Shown here: piece after piece, positions 28,212-37,509 of the stretch | How the letters are laid out: the number at the start of each line of letters is the position of its first letter | Position numbering within the stretch: position 1 is the stretch's first letter | Origin: Lachancea dasiensis | Lineage: Eukaryota > Ascomycota > Saccharomycetes > Saccharomycetales > Saccharomycetaceae | DNA length: 64,000 bases | Reading direction: 5' to 3' | Assembly (NCBI GenBank): GCA_900074725.1 | Contig: LT598460.1 | Location: 315,502-379,501 of the forward strand | Notes under the pieces: model-generated | The model's input: the letters and a program-made list of their open reading frames with translations, nothing else | The model's database searches: none | Told to the model about the DNA's origin: nothing | Position numbers and translations under genes: made by a program

Positions 28212-29687
28212 ATGACAGACGCTGTAGCTTCGTCCCCCAGCAAGCTAGAACAAGTGGATTTGGTTAATGCCAACATTTTGGCCGCTGGTGCCAACAAGAA
28301 GTCCGTGCGTGTGGTCAATGGCCTCGGGTCGTTGATGGGCTCCAAGGACATGGTGGACATGGACTTCAAGAACGACTCCAACATGGACTACCTGCTGAAG
28401 CGCGACCAAGAGGAAAAGGAGCGCTACCGCACCAAAAAGCACATCTCCGAACAGCCTTGGACCGTCAACAACTGGCACCAGCACATCAACTGGCTGAATA
28501 TGGTGCTTGTGGTTGGTATACCGCTCGTGGGCTGGTACTACGCGCTATCGGGCCGCGTGCCTCTATCATCCAACCTCTTCTGGTTCTCGGTCTTCTACTA
28601 CGTTCTGGGCGGTGTTTCTATCACGGCTGGCTACCACAGACTGTGGGCCCATCGTGCTTACTCGGCGCGCTGGCCCCTGCGGTTGTTCTTCGCAGTCTTT
28701 GGTGCCGCCTCCGTTGAAGGTTCCATCAAATGGTGGGGACACTCTCACAGAGTCCACCACCGTTACACCGACACCTCTCGTGACCCTTACGATGCTCGCC
28801 GTGGTTTGTGGTACTCTCACATGGGCTGGATGTTGACCCAGCCAAACCCAAAATACCGTGCCCGCGCCGATATCGACGATTTGACCAATGACTGGATTGT
28901 CAGATTCCAACACAGACACTACATTCCAATCATGTTGCTAAGTGCTTTTGTTGTTCCAGCCCTTTTGTCCAAGTTTTTCTTCAACGATTTGGCGGGCGGG
29001 TTTGTCTATGCTGGTATCATTAGAGTGTTCTGCATTCAACAAGCCACGTTTTGCATCAACTCTCTAGCGCATTACTTGGGTACCCAACCTTTTGACGACA
29101 GGAGAACTCCTCGTGACAACTGGATCACCGCTTTGGTCACTTTCGGAGAGGGTTACCACAACTTCCACCACGAATTCCCAACCGACTACAGAAACGCTAT
29201 TAAGTGGTATCAATACGATCCTACCAAGGTTTTTATTTATTTGAACTCTTTGATGGGTCTAGCTTTCAACTTGAAGAAGTTCTCTCAGAATGCCATCCAG
29301 CAAGGCCTGGTACAGCAACAACAAAAAAAGATAGATCGTCAGCGTTCTTCTCTAAACTGGGGTACTCCGCTCACCCAGCTACCTGTGTGGGACAAGTCTC
29401 AGTTTATGGAGACCGTGAAAACCAACCCTGGTCTGGTTATCATCTCTGGTATTGTCCACGACGTTTCCAATTACATTACCGAGCATCCAGGTGGCGAGAC
29501 CTTGATCCAAGCTGCTTTGGGTAAGGATGCCACCAAGGCATTTAATGGTGGTGTGTATCTTCATTCTAATGCTGCCCATAATGTCTTGGCTACGATGAGG
29601 GTTGCAGTGGTGAAAGAGGGTGTTGATGCTGCGACGAAATTTGCGGCTAGGAGAGGTGAGTCCTTAGAGGGTAAGAAATTGGTATGA
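28212..29687 (+). CDS. OLE1: Acyl-CoA delta-9 desaturase
   Basis: ER membrane enzyme that introduces the cis-9 double bond into palmitoyl- and stearoyl-CoA; essential for unsaturated fatty acids. It has 491 aa (S. cerevisiae Ole1, YGL055W, 510). The three iron-binding histidine boxes are HRLWAH near 142, HSHRVHH near 177 and HNFHH near 315. Hydrophobic segments lie between and before them. The C-terminal cytochrome b5 domain has its heme motif HPGG near 424 and NAAHNVL with the second heme histidine. Transcription in S. cerevisiae depends on Mga2/Spt23; the matching site was not found here. Codon use in the first part is GC-biased. Confidence 0.97.
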   Translation: MTDAVASSPSKLEQVDLVNANILAAGANKKSVRVVNGLGSLMGSKDMVDMDFKNDSNMDYLLKRDQEEKERYRTKKHISEQPWTVNNWHQHINWLNMVLVVGIPLVGWYYALSGRVPLSSNLFWFSVFYYVLGGVSITAGYHRLWAHRAYSARWPLRLFFAVFGAASVEGSIKWWGHSHRVHHRYTDTSRDPYDARRGLWYSHMGWMLTQPNPKYRARADIDDLTNDWIVRFQHRHYIPIMLLSAFVVPALLSKFFFNDLAGGFVYAGIIRVFCIQQATFCINSLAHYLGTQPFDDRRTPRDNWITALVTFGEGYHNFHHEFPTDYRNAIKWYQYDPTKVFIYLNSLMGLAFNLKKFSQNAIQQGLVQQQQKKIDRQRSSLNWGTPLTQLPVWDKSQFMETVKTNPGLVIISGIVHDVSNYITEHPGGETLIQAALGKDATKAFNGGVYLHSNAAHNVLATMRVAVVKEGVDAATKFAARRGESLEGKKLV

Positions 29688-29882
29688 CCCATTTGAAGGC
29701 TTGGGGAGAAATCTCTTGGTGCCCTCTTCCTTTCATTTTGATTATAGGGCTGCTCGTTAGTAGGAGCCTACCACATTCACGTTAACCCTTTTTGATTTAT
29801 CAGCCTATATATGATTTACCCGCAGATACACAATACATACTTTTCAAGTTTACTCTCGTTCGACTTATGTTGTGATTTTTTT

Positions 29883-30797
29883 TTAGTTCTGTGTCCCTTC
29901 CAGATATTCTTGTAACATGATTTCCCGCTCAGGCAAATCTAAGCTTAAATTCGCAAACATATTTGAAAACAGCTGTGTAGTCTTCTCTACGTCTATCTCA
30001 TGACAATGTGTAACGCCAAACGCATCTGTACAATTACGGATCCACTCCATTCGATATTTGATCAGTTCCAGTCTATTCAGTTTTGAGTCTGACCCGCCTT
30101 CCGAGATATGGCGTACGCGAGATCTGAGATCGCCCAACTTGCCTACACTTGCACCTATCGGCACGCTCCCAAACTGCTGTTGTATCTCTTGTTTTAGCAG
30201 AGCAGTGAACCTAGGGGAGTTCCCATTTGAGGAGATTAAAATTTGAATTGGCTTCCCGCCATTCTCGTCGCTGCCTAATATTACGTTGCTGCCAAAATAA
30301 AAGTCGCACAGTGGTGGATTATCGGCAACGTTGCACAACACATGCTGTCCTAAAACTATCTTCGCACCACGGTATATTTTTTCGCTCAATTTTGGATCGG
30401 GGATACATGTTAAAATCAAATGCCATCCGGAGACTGCCAAGTCCAGGTTATCCGCACTTTCCGAGTCCAGCTCATCATTCAAGAACTGTTCCTTTTTCAC
30501 GTTTGAATAAAGGCCATCGCCAAACAGTATGAGGTCTTTGTTATTGAACTCTCTTTGGATAATTTGATAAATTTTGTTTTTGTTCAAATTCCACTCTAGG
30601 TCCACATATGTGTCCGTTTTGGGGTCTTGAGTTGCATCAATGTGGCCCCACATGTCAGGGTGGATATGGGGTGCTATCACAGTCAATTTGCAACCCGTCG
30701 GCAAAAGTTTGGGAATTCGTGTCATTGCGACCTCACCAGCTCCTACTAGTAACACATTTTTACCAGCCAATTGATGCGCAAGTTGTAATGAAAGCAT
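29883..30797 (-). CDS. MET8: Siroheme synthase Met8 (dehydrogenase and ferrochelatase)
   Basis: Bifunctional enzyme that oxidises precorrin-2 to sirohydrochlorin with NAD+ and inserts iron to give siroheme, the cofactor of sulfite reductase in methionine synthesis. It has 304 aa from an ATG at 30797 (S. cerevisiae Met8, YBR213W, 274). The Rossmann motif VLLVGAGEVAMTRIPKLLP lies near residues 16-34. VADNPPLCDFYFGSNV and LISSNGNSPRFTALLKQEI are family signatures, and CTDAFGVTHCHEIDV matches the C-terminal part. The extra length is in loops around 60-115. It converges with OLE1 and is followed by NGR1 on the same strand. Confidence 0.94.
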   Translation of the reverse strand: MLSLQLAHQLAGKNVLLVGAGEVAMTRIPKLLPTGCKLTVIAPHIHPDMWGHIDATQDPKTDTYVDLEWNLNKNKIYQIIQREFNNKDLILFGDGLYSNVKKEQFLNDELDSESADNLDLAVSGWHLILTCIPDPKLSEKIYRGAKIVLGQHVLCNVADNPPLCDFYFGSNVILGSDENGGKPIQILISSNGNSPRFTALLKQEIQQQFGSVPIGASVGKLGDLRSRVRHISEGGSDSKLNRLELIKYRMEWIRNCTDAFGVTHCHEIDVEKTTQLFSNMFANLSLDLPEREIMLQEYLEGTQN

Positions 30798-31306
30798 AAT
30801 TTATCTAGCGTCCACTGTTTGTGCTGCGGTGAGCTGCTTTTCCCAACGTTTCCTGACTTCCACTGACTATTTTCACCATATCCAAATTTGATCACTTCTT
30901 GTATTAACTGTCGCTGACACAGTTAAGTTGATTGATTCAGTTAGAATGTCGGCGAATGCCAGTTACGACCTACCAAAGCTTGTGTATATAGTCATTATAA
31001 GGTTAGTTAGTAACTAGAAAGTCTCTGTATCTTGAGTTTTGGCCCTTGTCGTTTTCGCAGTAAGCCCGAAAGGAATGAAGGTTGGTGAACAAATCAATGT
31101 ACCAAGAGTCGAGAATAACATAAAAACTTTAGTATAGCGGATAATTACAGAGATTAGCTTTAGAAACGAGGTCAGAAAGATCCGAGTAACAAGAGATTTG
31201 ATGGATTGAAATAGAAGCGTGTAATTAATGAATTGACCTATTGGGGGACGTTTTTGATTGATTTTTTTTATCTAACTTGCACTTTTGAAAACCGCATAAT
31301 CTTCTA
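30798..31306. other. Intergenic: MET8 promoter and NGR1 3' region
   Basis: 509 bp, AT-rich toward NGR1 with a poly-T tract near 31262. No clear Cbf1 (CACGTG) or Met31/32 site was seen, and no other feature. Confidence 0.4.
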
Positions 31307-33019
31307 TCACAACAATGAGGGATGGACAGGAGGTACGCTGTTTACCTGATTAGAGGAATCCGGGCGTTGTGGCTGTGTGGAAGAATATGCTTGGGGTGCA
31401 GCGGCCAAGGCAGTGGCAGTGGTGTTGTTCCAAACCGGCGACGAGTAATTGACATTGACGTTGGAAAAAGAAGATGGTACGTCCTGCATGGCACTATGTC
31501 TGCCTGAGTCACTTGAGGTTCTACCCCAAGATAGTCTTATTGGGTTCCCGCCCACAATGAAGCCCTGCATGCCCTGGATGGCGGCTTCGGCGTCAATTCT
31601 GTATGCATACTTTACAAATCCGCAGCCTTTCCCTGGCGGAATTTTAACATTGACGATGGCACCAAAGGGTGCAAACATAGAGTGCAATTGGCGCTCTGAG
31701 ATTTGAGCCGTCAAGCCTCCAACAAAGACGGTAGTGTTGTTAGGGTTGGTGAATGCGGAACGACTACCACTTTGGGGCATGGGGGCGATTCCGGATGCTC
31801 CGATTGTCGCTGATGATGGGATGAACTGATATTGTTGCTGATCGCTGGCGGTAGGGGGAAAATCAATGAGGTTATTATTCACCAAGGAGTTGGCAGTTTT
31901 CACGAGTAACGGGGTCTGACGGTAATCGGGTTGGGCCAATGAAGCACCGGTAGCAGCGTCATTAACCATGTAATTGCCTGGTAACGGGCGGTCTTGATAG
32001 CGAGGGAAGCTGTTAAACAGTTGATGCGGTAGCTCGTGCTGTTGTGGATGCTGATGGTGATGTGGATTGGGGGGAAAGTGTGGAAGCTGCGCTGGGGGGT
32101 GTTCTTGGTCAAACATGGGAGGGGGCGGGGGCCGTTGCTGCGGGGCCTGGTGCTGTTGGCTGGCCGGGTTGGGCTGCCACACGACGTTGTTGCGCGGAGT
32201 GGCGTAGGCGACCCTCAAATTGCGGCCTTGACACCAGACGCCATTCATCTCGACAAGCGCGCGGCGCCGCTCTTGCTCGTCGCCAAAGCGCACGAACCCA
32301 AAGCACCGAGACGCCCCGGTTATGGGGTCGGTCATGACGCGCACCGTTTTCACGCTTCGAAAGTTCTTCTGGAAGAGCGACAACAAGTGGGCCTCGGTGG
32401 CCGTGGGCGAAAGATCGCCCACGAACAGCGAGAACTCGGGGGTCGAGGGAATCGTGCTCTGCAACGTGGCGCCGGAGGCCCAGTTGAGCCTGAAATTTCG
32501 CAGTCCCGACGGATTGGTCGGCAACTGTGTGGAATGACTGGTGATGTTTGGCAGCGGCGTGGAATTGAGCGTGAGCGCCCAGTGTGCGTCCTCCAGGCTC
32601 TGGAACTCGACAAAACAGTAGCCCGCGTGGTGCAGCTGCGTGGTGTTGGGGTCGATGAACGACACCCCATTGATGTTGATTTTCTGGCCCGCGCCGCGGC
32701 TTTCGCCCTGCGTCGGGCCTGTGCCCGCTGCTGCTGGCTCCCCTCCGGCCTCTGCATCCGCCCGCGGCAGCTCATCCGTGGGCCGGCCTCCACCCTCGCC
32801 ATTGGCCGCCTCGCTGAACGTGCTGCTGGTGCTACATGGAATCAGCAGGTTCTTTTTCGCCCGGATCAGCTTGACATTGACCTGTCTCTGCAGCTGTTCC
32901 CACAGCTGCTGGATCGTGGCTTCGTCGAAACTGGGATCCAAGTCTCCCATCCATAACGTCCTGGGAGGTTCCGACGACGTCTGCACTGTTGCCGATGGCG
33001 GCAGTGGAATCTGGGGCAT
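31307..33019 (-). CDS. NGR1: RNA-binding protein Ngr1 (three RRMs)
   Basis: Cytoplasmic RNA-binding protein, orthologue of Ngr1/Rbp1 (YBR212W), which in S. cerevisiae promotes decay of POR1 mRNA and slows growth. The ATG at 33019 gives 570 aa (S. cerevisiae 672); the frame beyond it has only a TTG. RRM1 begins RTLWMGDLDPSFDEATIQQL near 20 and is split by a ~75-residue Gly/Ala/Glu-rich insert before its RNP1 strand GYCFVEF. RRM2 starts FSLFVGDLSPTATEAHLL near 198 with RCFGFVRF. A Pro/Gln/His-rich linker follows. RRM3 starts TTVFVGGLTAQISERQLHSM near 430 with GCGFVKY. The 5' half of the gene is visibly GC-rich compared with its neighbours. Confidence 0.93.
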   Translation of the reverse strand: MPQIPLPPSATVQTSSEPPRTLWMGDLDPSFDEATIQQLWEQLQRQVNVKLIRAKKNLLIPCSTSSTFSEAANGEGGGRPTDELPRADAEAGGEPAAAGTGPTQGESRGAGQKININGVSFIDPNTTQLHHAGYCFVEFQSLEDAHWALTLNSTPLPNITSHSTQLPTNPSGLRNFRLNWASGATLQSTIPSTPEFSLFVGDLSPTATEAHLLSLFQKNFRSVKTVRVMTDPITGASRCFGFVRFGDEQERRRALVEMNGVWCQGRNLRVAYATPRNNVVWQPNPASQQHQAPQQRPPPPPMFDQEHPPAQLPHFPPNPHHHQHPQQHELPHQLFNSFPRYQDRPLPGNYMVNDAATGASLAQPDYRQTPLLVKTANSLVNNNLIDFPPTASDQQQYQFIPSSATIGASGIAPMPQSGSRSAFTNPNNTTVFVGGLTAQISERQLHSMFAPFGAIVNVKIPPGKGCGFVKYAYRIDAEAAIQGMQGFIVGGNPIRLSWGRTSSDSGRHSAMQDVPSSFSNVNVNYSSPVWNNTTATALAAAPQAYSSTQPQRPDSSNQVNSVPPVHPSLL

Positions 33020-33030
33020 GGCAGAGTGCA

Positions 33031-33110
33031 GAACCGATCTCAAAACCGATCACTCAGAGTTCTCAAAACCGTGAAGCAAAACCGATCACAAAACCGATCA
33101 CAAAACCGTG
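33031..33110 (+). repeat. AACCG-containing short repeats upstream of NGR1
   Basis: Six copies of (G/A)AACCG, most within CAAAACCGATCA or CAAAACCGTGA, irregularly spaced over 80 bp. They end 12 bp from the NGR1 start codon, so they probably lie in its 5' leader or core promoter. Confidence 0.75.
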
Positions 33111-33874
33111 AGCCAACTACCTGACAGATGGTGGTTCTTCCACTAAACCTTTTTTTTTCACAAGCTTAGGCCGTGGGGCCTCGCGAGTAAGGTGACAAGA
33201 AAAAAATTACAGGCAACTCACAGCCGAGCACCGAGAATTGAACGCCCGACGAGTACACGCGCCCGAGTACCACGGTCACATGCACACGCCGGAACTCCCC
33301 GTACGAAGTGAGCCGCTGGTTTTTGAACCAGGTGTTCTATAATTACCACCGTGATCGTCGCCGCGACGGCTGCTGTTGGTGGGTGCCCCTGCAGTGCGCG
33401 AGCGCGGCGGGTTCCAGGCGGCTCGCTGTTAGTCATCTCTCTGAGGTGTCGCGGCCCCCGGTGTGCGGGCTTGGCATTCCGGCGTTTGTAGCGGCACCGG
33501 CGCGTTTTTTGGGGTGCAGTGGGAAAAATTCCACGGGCCTGGAAGCGGACGATGGGCCGTACAAGAGCACGAACATTCTGCAGCCCGAAGGCACCAACGG
33601 CGATCACATATGCAGGGCCGCTTACGTGATGCCAGCGGCTCGATGCATGGAAGAGTGGATGACGTGGGGAGGACCAGCGCACGTGACCGTGCGGGTAGCT
33701 TGTGGGTAGACACGTGGTGGGTGGGTGTTTGTTGGGCTCCCGCGGGCGCCGCGAGTAAGCCGTCCTATAGAGAGCCTCTCCCGCTGGTTGGCACCAACAG
33801 CAGTTTAGCAGCTGGGCCTGGTCCACTCTGAGCGAACTCACCCAATATGCTCCTCGACAATTGTTTTGCTGTGA

Positions 33875-33990
33875 CCGACGTGATGTTGACAAACACCACC
33901 GACGTGATGTTGACAAACACCACCGACGTGATGTTGACAAACACCACCGACGTGATGTTGACAAACACTGACAAACACTGACAAACACTG
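33875..33990 (+). repeat. 24-bp tandem repeat, four copies, plus 10-bp subrepeat
   Basis: Four units of CCGACGTGATGTTGACAAAC followed by ACCA, start positions 33875, 33899, 33923 and 33947. The last unit passes into about three TGACAAACAC copies ending near 33990. The units look essentially identical, indicating recent expansion. Confidence 0.9.
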
Positions 33991-34400
33991 TCACAACACG
34001 CTGGGTCCGAGGAGCCACCCGGACTCTGGGAAGGACGCTAGAATTCGCTACATGCTGCACGGGCCGTGCTTTTCCCACATACTCATAGAATGTCAGTGAT
34101 TTTGATGCTTACTACACGTGGTCCGTAGGCTTCTGCTCACAGCCCAAAGCAGCCTCACGGGATGGTGTGATGCTTAGGGCTCCTATGTACACTATGCTCA
34201 TCGTATTTCTGCGGTGTGCTCAGTCAACCGGGGGGCGGCCCTCGTGAGTTTATTCAAGTTGGGGCACACAACTGTACAGAGAGACGCACGTCAAGCCACC
34301 CAGAATGTATTCGCGCTGCTTTCATCTTGCAGAAACGTCGCCGCTCTTGGTCAAATTTCACAAAATAGTAGAGTGTCACTGAGACACGTTTGTAGTGGAG

Positions 34401-34496
34401 CACCTAATGGTAGCTTTTCAAGCCTTGCTGCGCGGCTCGCTCATACCGCACCTAATGCTAGCTTTTCAAACCTTGCTGCGCGGCTCGCTCATACCG
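34401..34496 (+). repeat. 48-bp tandem duplication
   Basis: Copies at 34401-34448 and 34449-34496 differ at only two positions (GGTAGC/GCTAGC and CAAGCC/CAAACC). They lie between NGR1 and AME1, and the short frame through them has no ATG. Confidence 0.9.
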
Positions 34497-35040
34497 CACC
34501 CGACTGTCAAAATTGTCTTGGTCTACCTATCCTTCTTTCACTCGTGGCTGTTATCAAATGGTAAAGCGGTCTATGAGCAACTCAGTAGTCTCGGAAGCCT
34601 CAAAAAAAAAATACGGTTAAACAAAAATTTATAGATAGAGAACAATCCCTGTGCAATGATTCTTCTCCTCACAAACAGGTCACACTCTGCACGCAAATTA
34701 AGCCGATCCTTGGTTCTTCTCAAGGCTCTCCTGCGCCCGGCAGAGTAGATGTCATTTCACACCATTGTGTCACCGACCTTTCCAACCTCGAAACTCTACC
34801 TAGCGCCACTGAAGAGGTTCGACTGAAAACCGTTAGCCCATCGTCAAACCGGTTGGTTGCGGCCTGTGCTCATCTTCGCTGGAGTGTCGGTGTCAGTAAA
34901 ACACGCATCACAATATACGACACCAGCGACTGTTTATCAACGCGCATGTTGTTCCCCAGGCGATGCTCACATCTCTCGCACAAATAACACGGCCAAGAGT
35001 CAAACGTCGCACTGCTGCAAGCCTGAGTCAACAATATCCG

Positions 35041-36042
35041 ATGCTAGTGGACCGTCATGTGAAGCTACTGTCACGTCAAAGAGGCAGTGCCCTCCGGAAA
35101 GTAGAGCAAGATATCGTAATATCTCAGACCAAGAAACAAAAACTGGATCGACCGCCACCGTCACCCCCAGGTGAGTCTAGAAGGGAGCCCGACTCCGACT
35201 ACCTATCCCCACCGACAGCGCTACCCGATGTAGACTTAGAGGGTGGTGGTTCTTTGCCATCTGAAACTCCCAGAATGTCCCCCGTGCACAGTCCTGAGCT
35301 TGATGGCCTGCCGACGTCTCCTGCCAACCCCTTCACGTCTGCTCGAGGATCTGACATTTCACCAGACCTGCCTATTTCAGAGAGCCCACTAAAAGGCACC
35401 GTGGACCCTTTTGCAGCGCCCATAGAATCTGTGGCTCCTCCCTCAGAACCGCATTTCGATTTCGATTTTTCTGAACTCCCGATATCTCAGCTCAGGGCCA
35501 ATTCTTTGTCCTTGACTTCGATCGAGATTATATCCTCCGTGCTACACAATCTTTTCGAAGAACAACTCATTCCGCAGGCGTATGCTGATTTCGACACTGC
35601 CACTACCCCTGCAGATCAGGTACTTTACAAATTAGACATCAAACTGCTGTCCACATTTATCCACGGTGTTTTGGCTGACCTTCAGGACACGGTCGACATC
35701 AATCTGTCCAACAATGAACTCTGCTCGCAAGTCAAAGAGTGCCAAAGGCAGAAAGCTCAAAAGACCGAAAGCTTACTCGAACTACGGCACGATATCAACG
35801 AATGGGAAAATAAGGATGATAACGCAGAGCATTTTGATGAGCTGCGACGGAAATCTGCTTTGAACGACAAATTGCAAAACCTCATTGCAAGCATTTCTCA
35901 GGAACCTGCGGAACCAGTGCAGAGCCCTCTGCTGTCATTTGATAAGGTCTCTGACGACCTAATTCGAGTAACAGACCCCTGCAATGGCGCACTGGCCAAG
36001 TTACGAACATTTAATGATACTCTCGAAAAGCTCTTGGAATAA
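35041..36042 (+). CDS. AME1: COMA/inner kinetochore subunit Ame1 (CENP-U)
   Basis: Inner-kinetochore protein that pairs with Okp1 in the COMA complex and binds the Mtw1 complex through its extreme N-terminus. The ATG at 35041 gives 333 aa (S. cerevisiae Ame1, YBR211C, 324). It is chosen because MLVDRHVKLLSRQRG resembles the Ame1 start MDRDTKLAFRLRG; an in-frame ATG at 34963 would add 26 residues before this motif. A Pro/Ser-rich region with many SP/TP sites, possible kinase targets, follows. The conserved part contains SLTSIEIISSVLHNLFEEQL, IPQAYADF, VLYKLDIKLLSTF and DINLSNNELC. A coiled coil runs from about 215 to 285, and DPCNGALAKL lies near the end. Confidence 0.9.
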   Translation: MLVDRHVKLLSRQRGSALRKVEQDIVISQTKKQKLDRPPPSPPGESRREPDSDYLSPPTALPDVDLEGGGSLPSETPRMSPVHSPELDGLPTSPANPFTSARGSDISPDLPISESPLKGTVDPFAAPIESVAPPSEPHFDFDFSELPISQLRANSLSLTSIEIISSVLHNLFEEQLIPQAYADFDTATTPADQVLYKLDIKLLSTFIHGVLADLQDTVDINLSNNELCSQVKECQRQKAQKTESLLELRHDINEWENKDDNAEHFDELRRKSALNDKLQNLIASISQEPAEPVQSPLLSFDKVSDDLIRVTDPCNGALAKLRTFNDTLEKLLE

Positions 36043-36232
36043 AAACTAGATATACATTGGATGAGTAGAGGTCGGATCGATATAACCTACAAAGACCTAT
36101 ATGAGTCGAGACGCTGCCGTGCGCTCTTCACTTCCCGCATTCGGCCCCTATGAGACAGATCAACAAACTGAGCGGCGGGTATGAGCAAAGAGTGTTCGGT
36201 CCAGTTTTCAACAGTACTGCTGAGATACCTAA

Positions 36233-36643
36233 TTAGTCCGCGTCCGCAATCAATGCCATGATCATTCTGTATAGATAGAAGAAGAACATCAATAGGTAGA
36301 AGCCTAGTTTCAAAAAGCTCTCTTTCTTGTGTTTGCCCAAAGTTCTAAAGATCTCGGTGGCGTCCAAGAGTTGCAATTTATGATAGTGCTTGTTGGCGTT
36401 GAACGCAAGCAATGGTAAATTGATCAAAAACACAAACCAGTAACCTGTCAAGAGGAACAATACCGATATGGCACCATGTAGAATCGCCTCCGGGGTGATC
36501 AGCTTGTTTACTTTAGAGCATAGTTCGATAGGGTTGATGTAGTCGGCCTCCAAGTCCGCGTACAAGATCGTGAAGTGTACCTGGGCAAATAGATTTATGC
36601 AGTTGAGGACCACGGCCAACACAAAGAGCCACACACCGCTCAT
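36233..36643 (-). CDS. ERV14: COPII cargo receptor Erv14/Erv15 (cornichon)
   Basis: Cornichon-family receptor that packs transmembrane cargo into COPII vesicles leaving the ER. It has 136 aa with three hydrophobic segments: [21 protein letters not shown], then a segment around [21 protein letters not shown] and the C-terminal [39 protein letters not shown] and [15 protein letters not shown] are almost identical to S. cerevisiae Erv14. This is the single counterpart of the WGD pair ERV14 (YGL054C) and ERV15 (YBR210W). (First and second segments are given approximately.). Confidence 0.96.
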   Translation of the reverse strand: MSGVWLFVLAVVLNCINLFAQVHFTILYADLEADYINPIELCSKVNKLITPEAILHGAISVLFLLTGYWFVFLINLPLLAFNANKHYHKLQLLDATEIFRTLGKHKKESFLKLGFYLLMFFFYLYRMIMALIADAD

Positions 36644-36979
36644 TCCAGACTGAATTAATTATAAGATCTAAACCGAAAATCAGTCCAAATGACTAGAACG
36701 AGAACCTTACTGTATGCAATTGTGATGTGATCTTTAAAATCGCTTCAATCGTTACCGACCCCTTTCAAAATTTTTTTCCCATAATCTATGTCTTTCTGGC
36801 TATAGAGCCGATCGTCGAAAGCGATACACAGCTGGCACATCCAAATGCCTAAACTGATGAATCGTCTGGCCAACGGGCTAGTGAACTTTCCTCCTGTGTA
36901 GCACTCTGAAATAAAGACAGGTACGTGCAAGTTTGATCTTTTAAATATACTAAAAATTTCAAAACGAAATCTGAAAAAA
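36644..36979. other. Intergenic: ERV14 promoter between tRNA-Glu and ERV14
   Basis: 336 bp. A 61-codon minus-strand frame at 36745-36930 looks protein-like but starts at TTG and I could not assign it. The T-run at the tRNA end (plus-strand A's at 36974-36979) is the pol III terminator. Confidence 0.45.
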
Positions 36980-37051
36980 CTCCGATACGGGGAGTCGAAC
37001 CCCGGTCTCCACGGTGAAAGCGTGATGTGATAGCCGTTACACTATATCGGA
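36980..37051 (-). tRNA. tRNA-Glu (anticodon TTC)
   Basis: A 72-nt gene on the minus strand beginning TCCGATATAGTGTAACGGCT and ending GGTTCGACTCCCCGTATCGGAG when read in parts. The acceptor stem TCCGATA/TATCGGA pairs fully. The anticodon loop contains CTTTCAC, giving TTC. The B box GGTTCGACTCC is canonical. There is no intron and CCA is not encoded. A run of six T follows on the minus strand as pol III terminator. It matches the S. cerevisiae tRNA-Glu(UUC) sequence I remember. Confidence 0.98.
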
Positions 37052-37509
37052 TGTCGGATGAAAAACATCTTTAAACATTTAATTCAATGTGTATAGATAG
37101 TCATGTGACTGTTTGGATTAGCGGATTAGAACTGTCACGATAACCACTAGAGATGTTATCCGTGATTTATGTATCCACGGGCTTGCTGAATTGGTTCAGA
37201 CTATGGTCGCACTTGTTAGTGGTTATTGTTTAAGCTCATTAACTAGTTTAAACTAGATCAGAGAGCATTTTTTCAACAGATAGTATATACGAGATGAGAA
37301 CACCCCGAGCCATGCATGGTCACGTATCCAAAGTATTCAATTAAGAGAAAGGGTAGTATCAATTATTCTATAGATTCTTTATTCCTCACGTTTAGCCTCA
37401 AAGGTTTGGCCATTGGCCAAACTTATAGCCTCTATTCTTCTACACTGTAAATTCGTCAAGGTCCAGAATATGCTCTTGACCTGACTTCTGTCCTCTGGAA
37501 ACGTCAGCA
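37052..37509. other. Intergenic: upstream of tRNA-Glu, 3' of HRI1
   Basis: 458 AT-rich bases. I looked for solo LTR ends, common near yeast tRNA genes, and saw none. A 14-bp palindrome CTAGTTTAAACTAG lies at 37243-37256. Confidence 0.45.

Larger units (their letters stand above)
33020..35040. other. Intergenic: divergent NGR1/AME1 region with repeats
   Basis: About 2 kb, GC-rich up to 34.1 kb and more AT-rich after. It contains AACCG-type repeats at 33031, a 24-bp tandem repeat at 33875 and a 48-bp tandem duplication at 34401. A 286-codon minus frame (33218-34078) starts at GTG, and its repeats are those of the DNA array; I do not consider it a gene. Confidence 0.5.

Noticed and set aside
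32036-32956. 306-codon plus-strand frame opposite NGR1
   Set aside because: It is the shadow of the GC-rich NGR1 coding strand, where the RRM motifs are certain.
33218-34078. 286-codon minus-strand frame with CLSTSRRW repeats
   Set aside because: It starts at GTG, its repeated residues simply reflect the 24-bp DNA repeat, it lies in GC-rich DNA where long chance frames are common, and it matches nothing known.
36745-36930. 61-codon minus-strand frame between tRNA-Glu and ERV14 that looks protein-like
   Set aside because: The only start is TTG, the internal ATG would leave 31 residues, and the region must hold the ERV14 promoter. No homologue is known to me.
37101-37108. CATGTGAC as a centromere CDEI element
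   Set aside because: The expected long AT-rich CDEII and a CDEIII are missing; the tRNA gene lies within 50 bp. Other CACGTG or CACATG sites in the window fail the same test.
37052-37509. Solo LTR upstream of the tRNA gene
   Set aside because: No TG...CA-bounded element with target duplication or yeast LTR-like sequence could be found.
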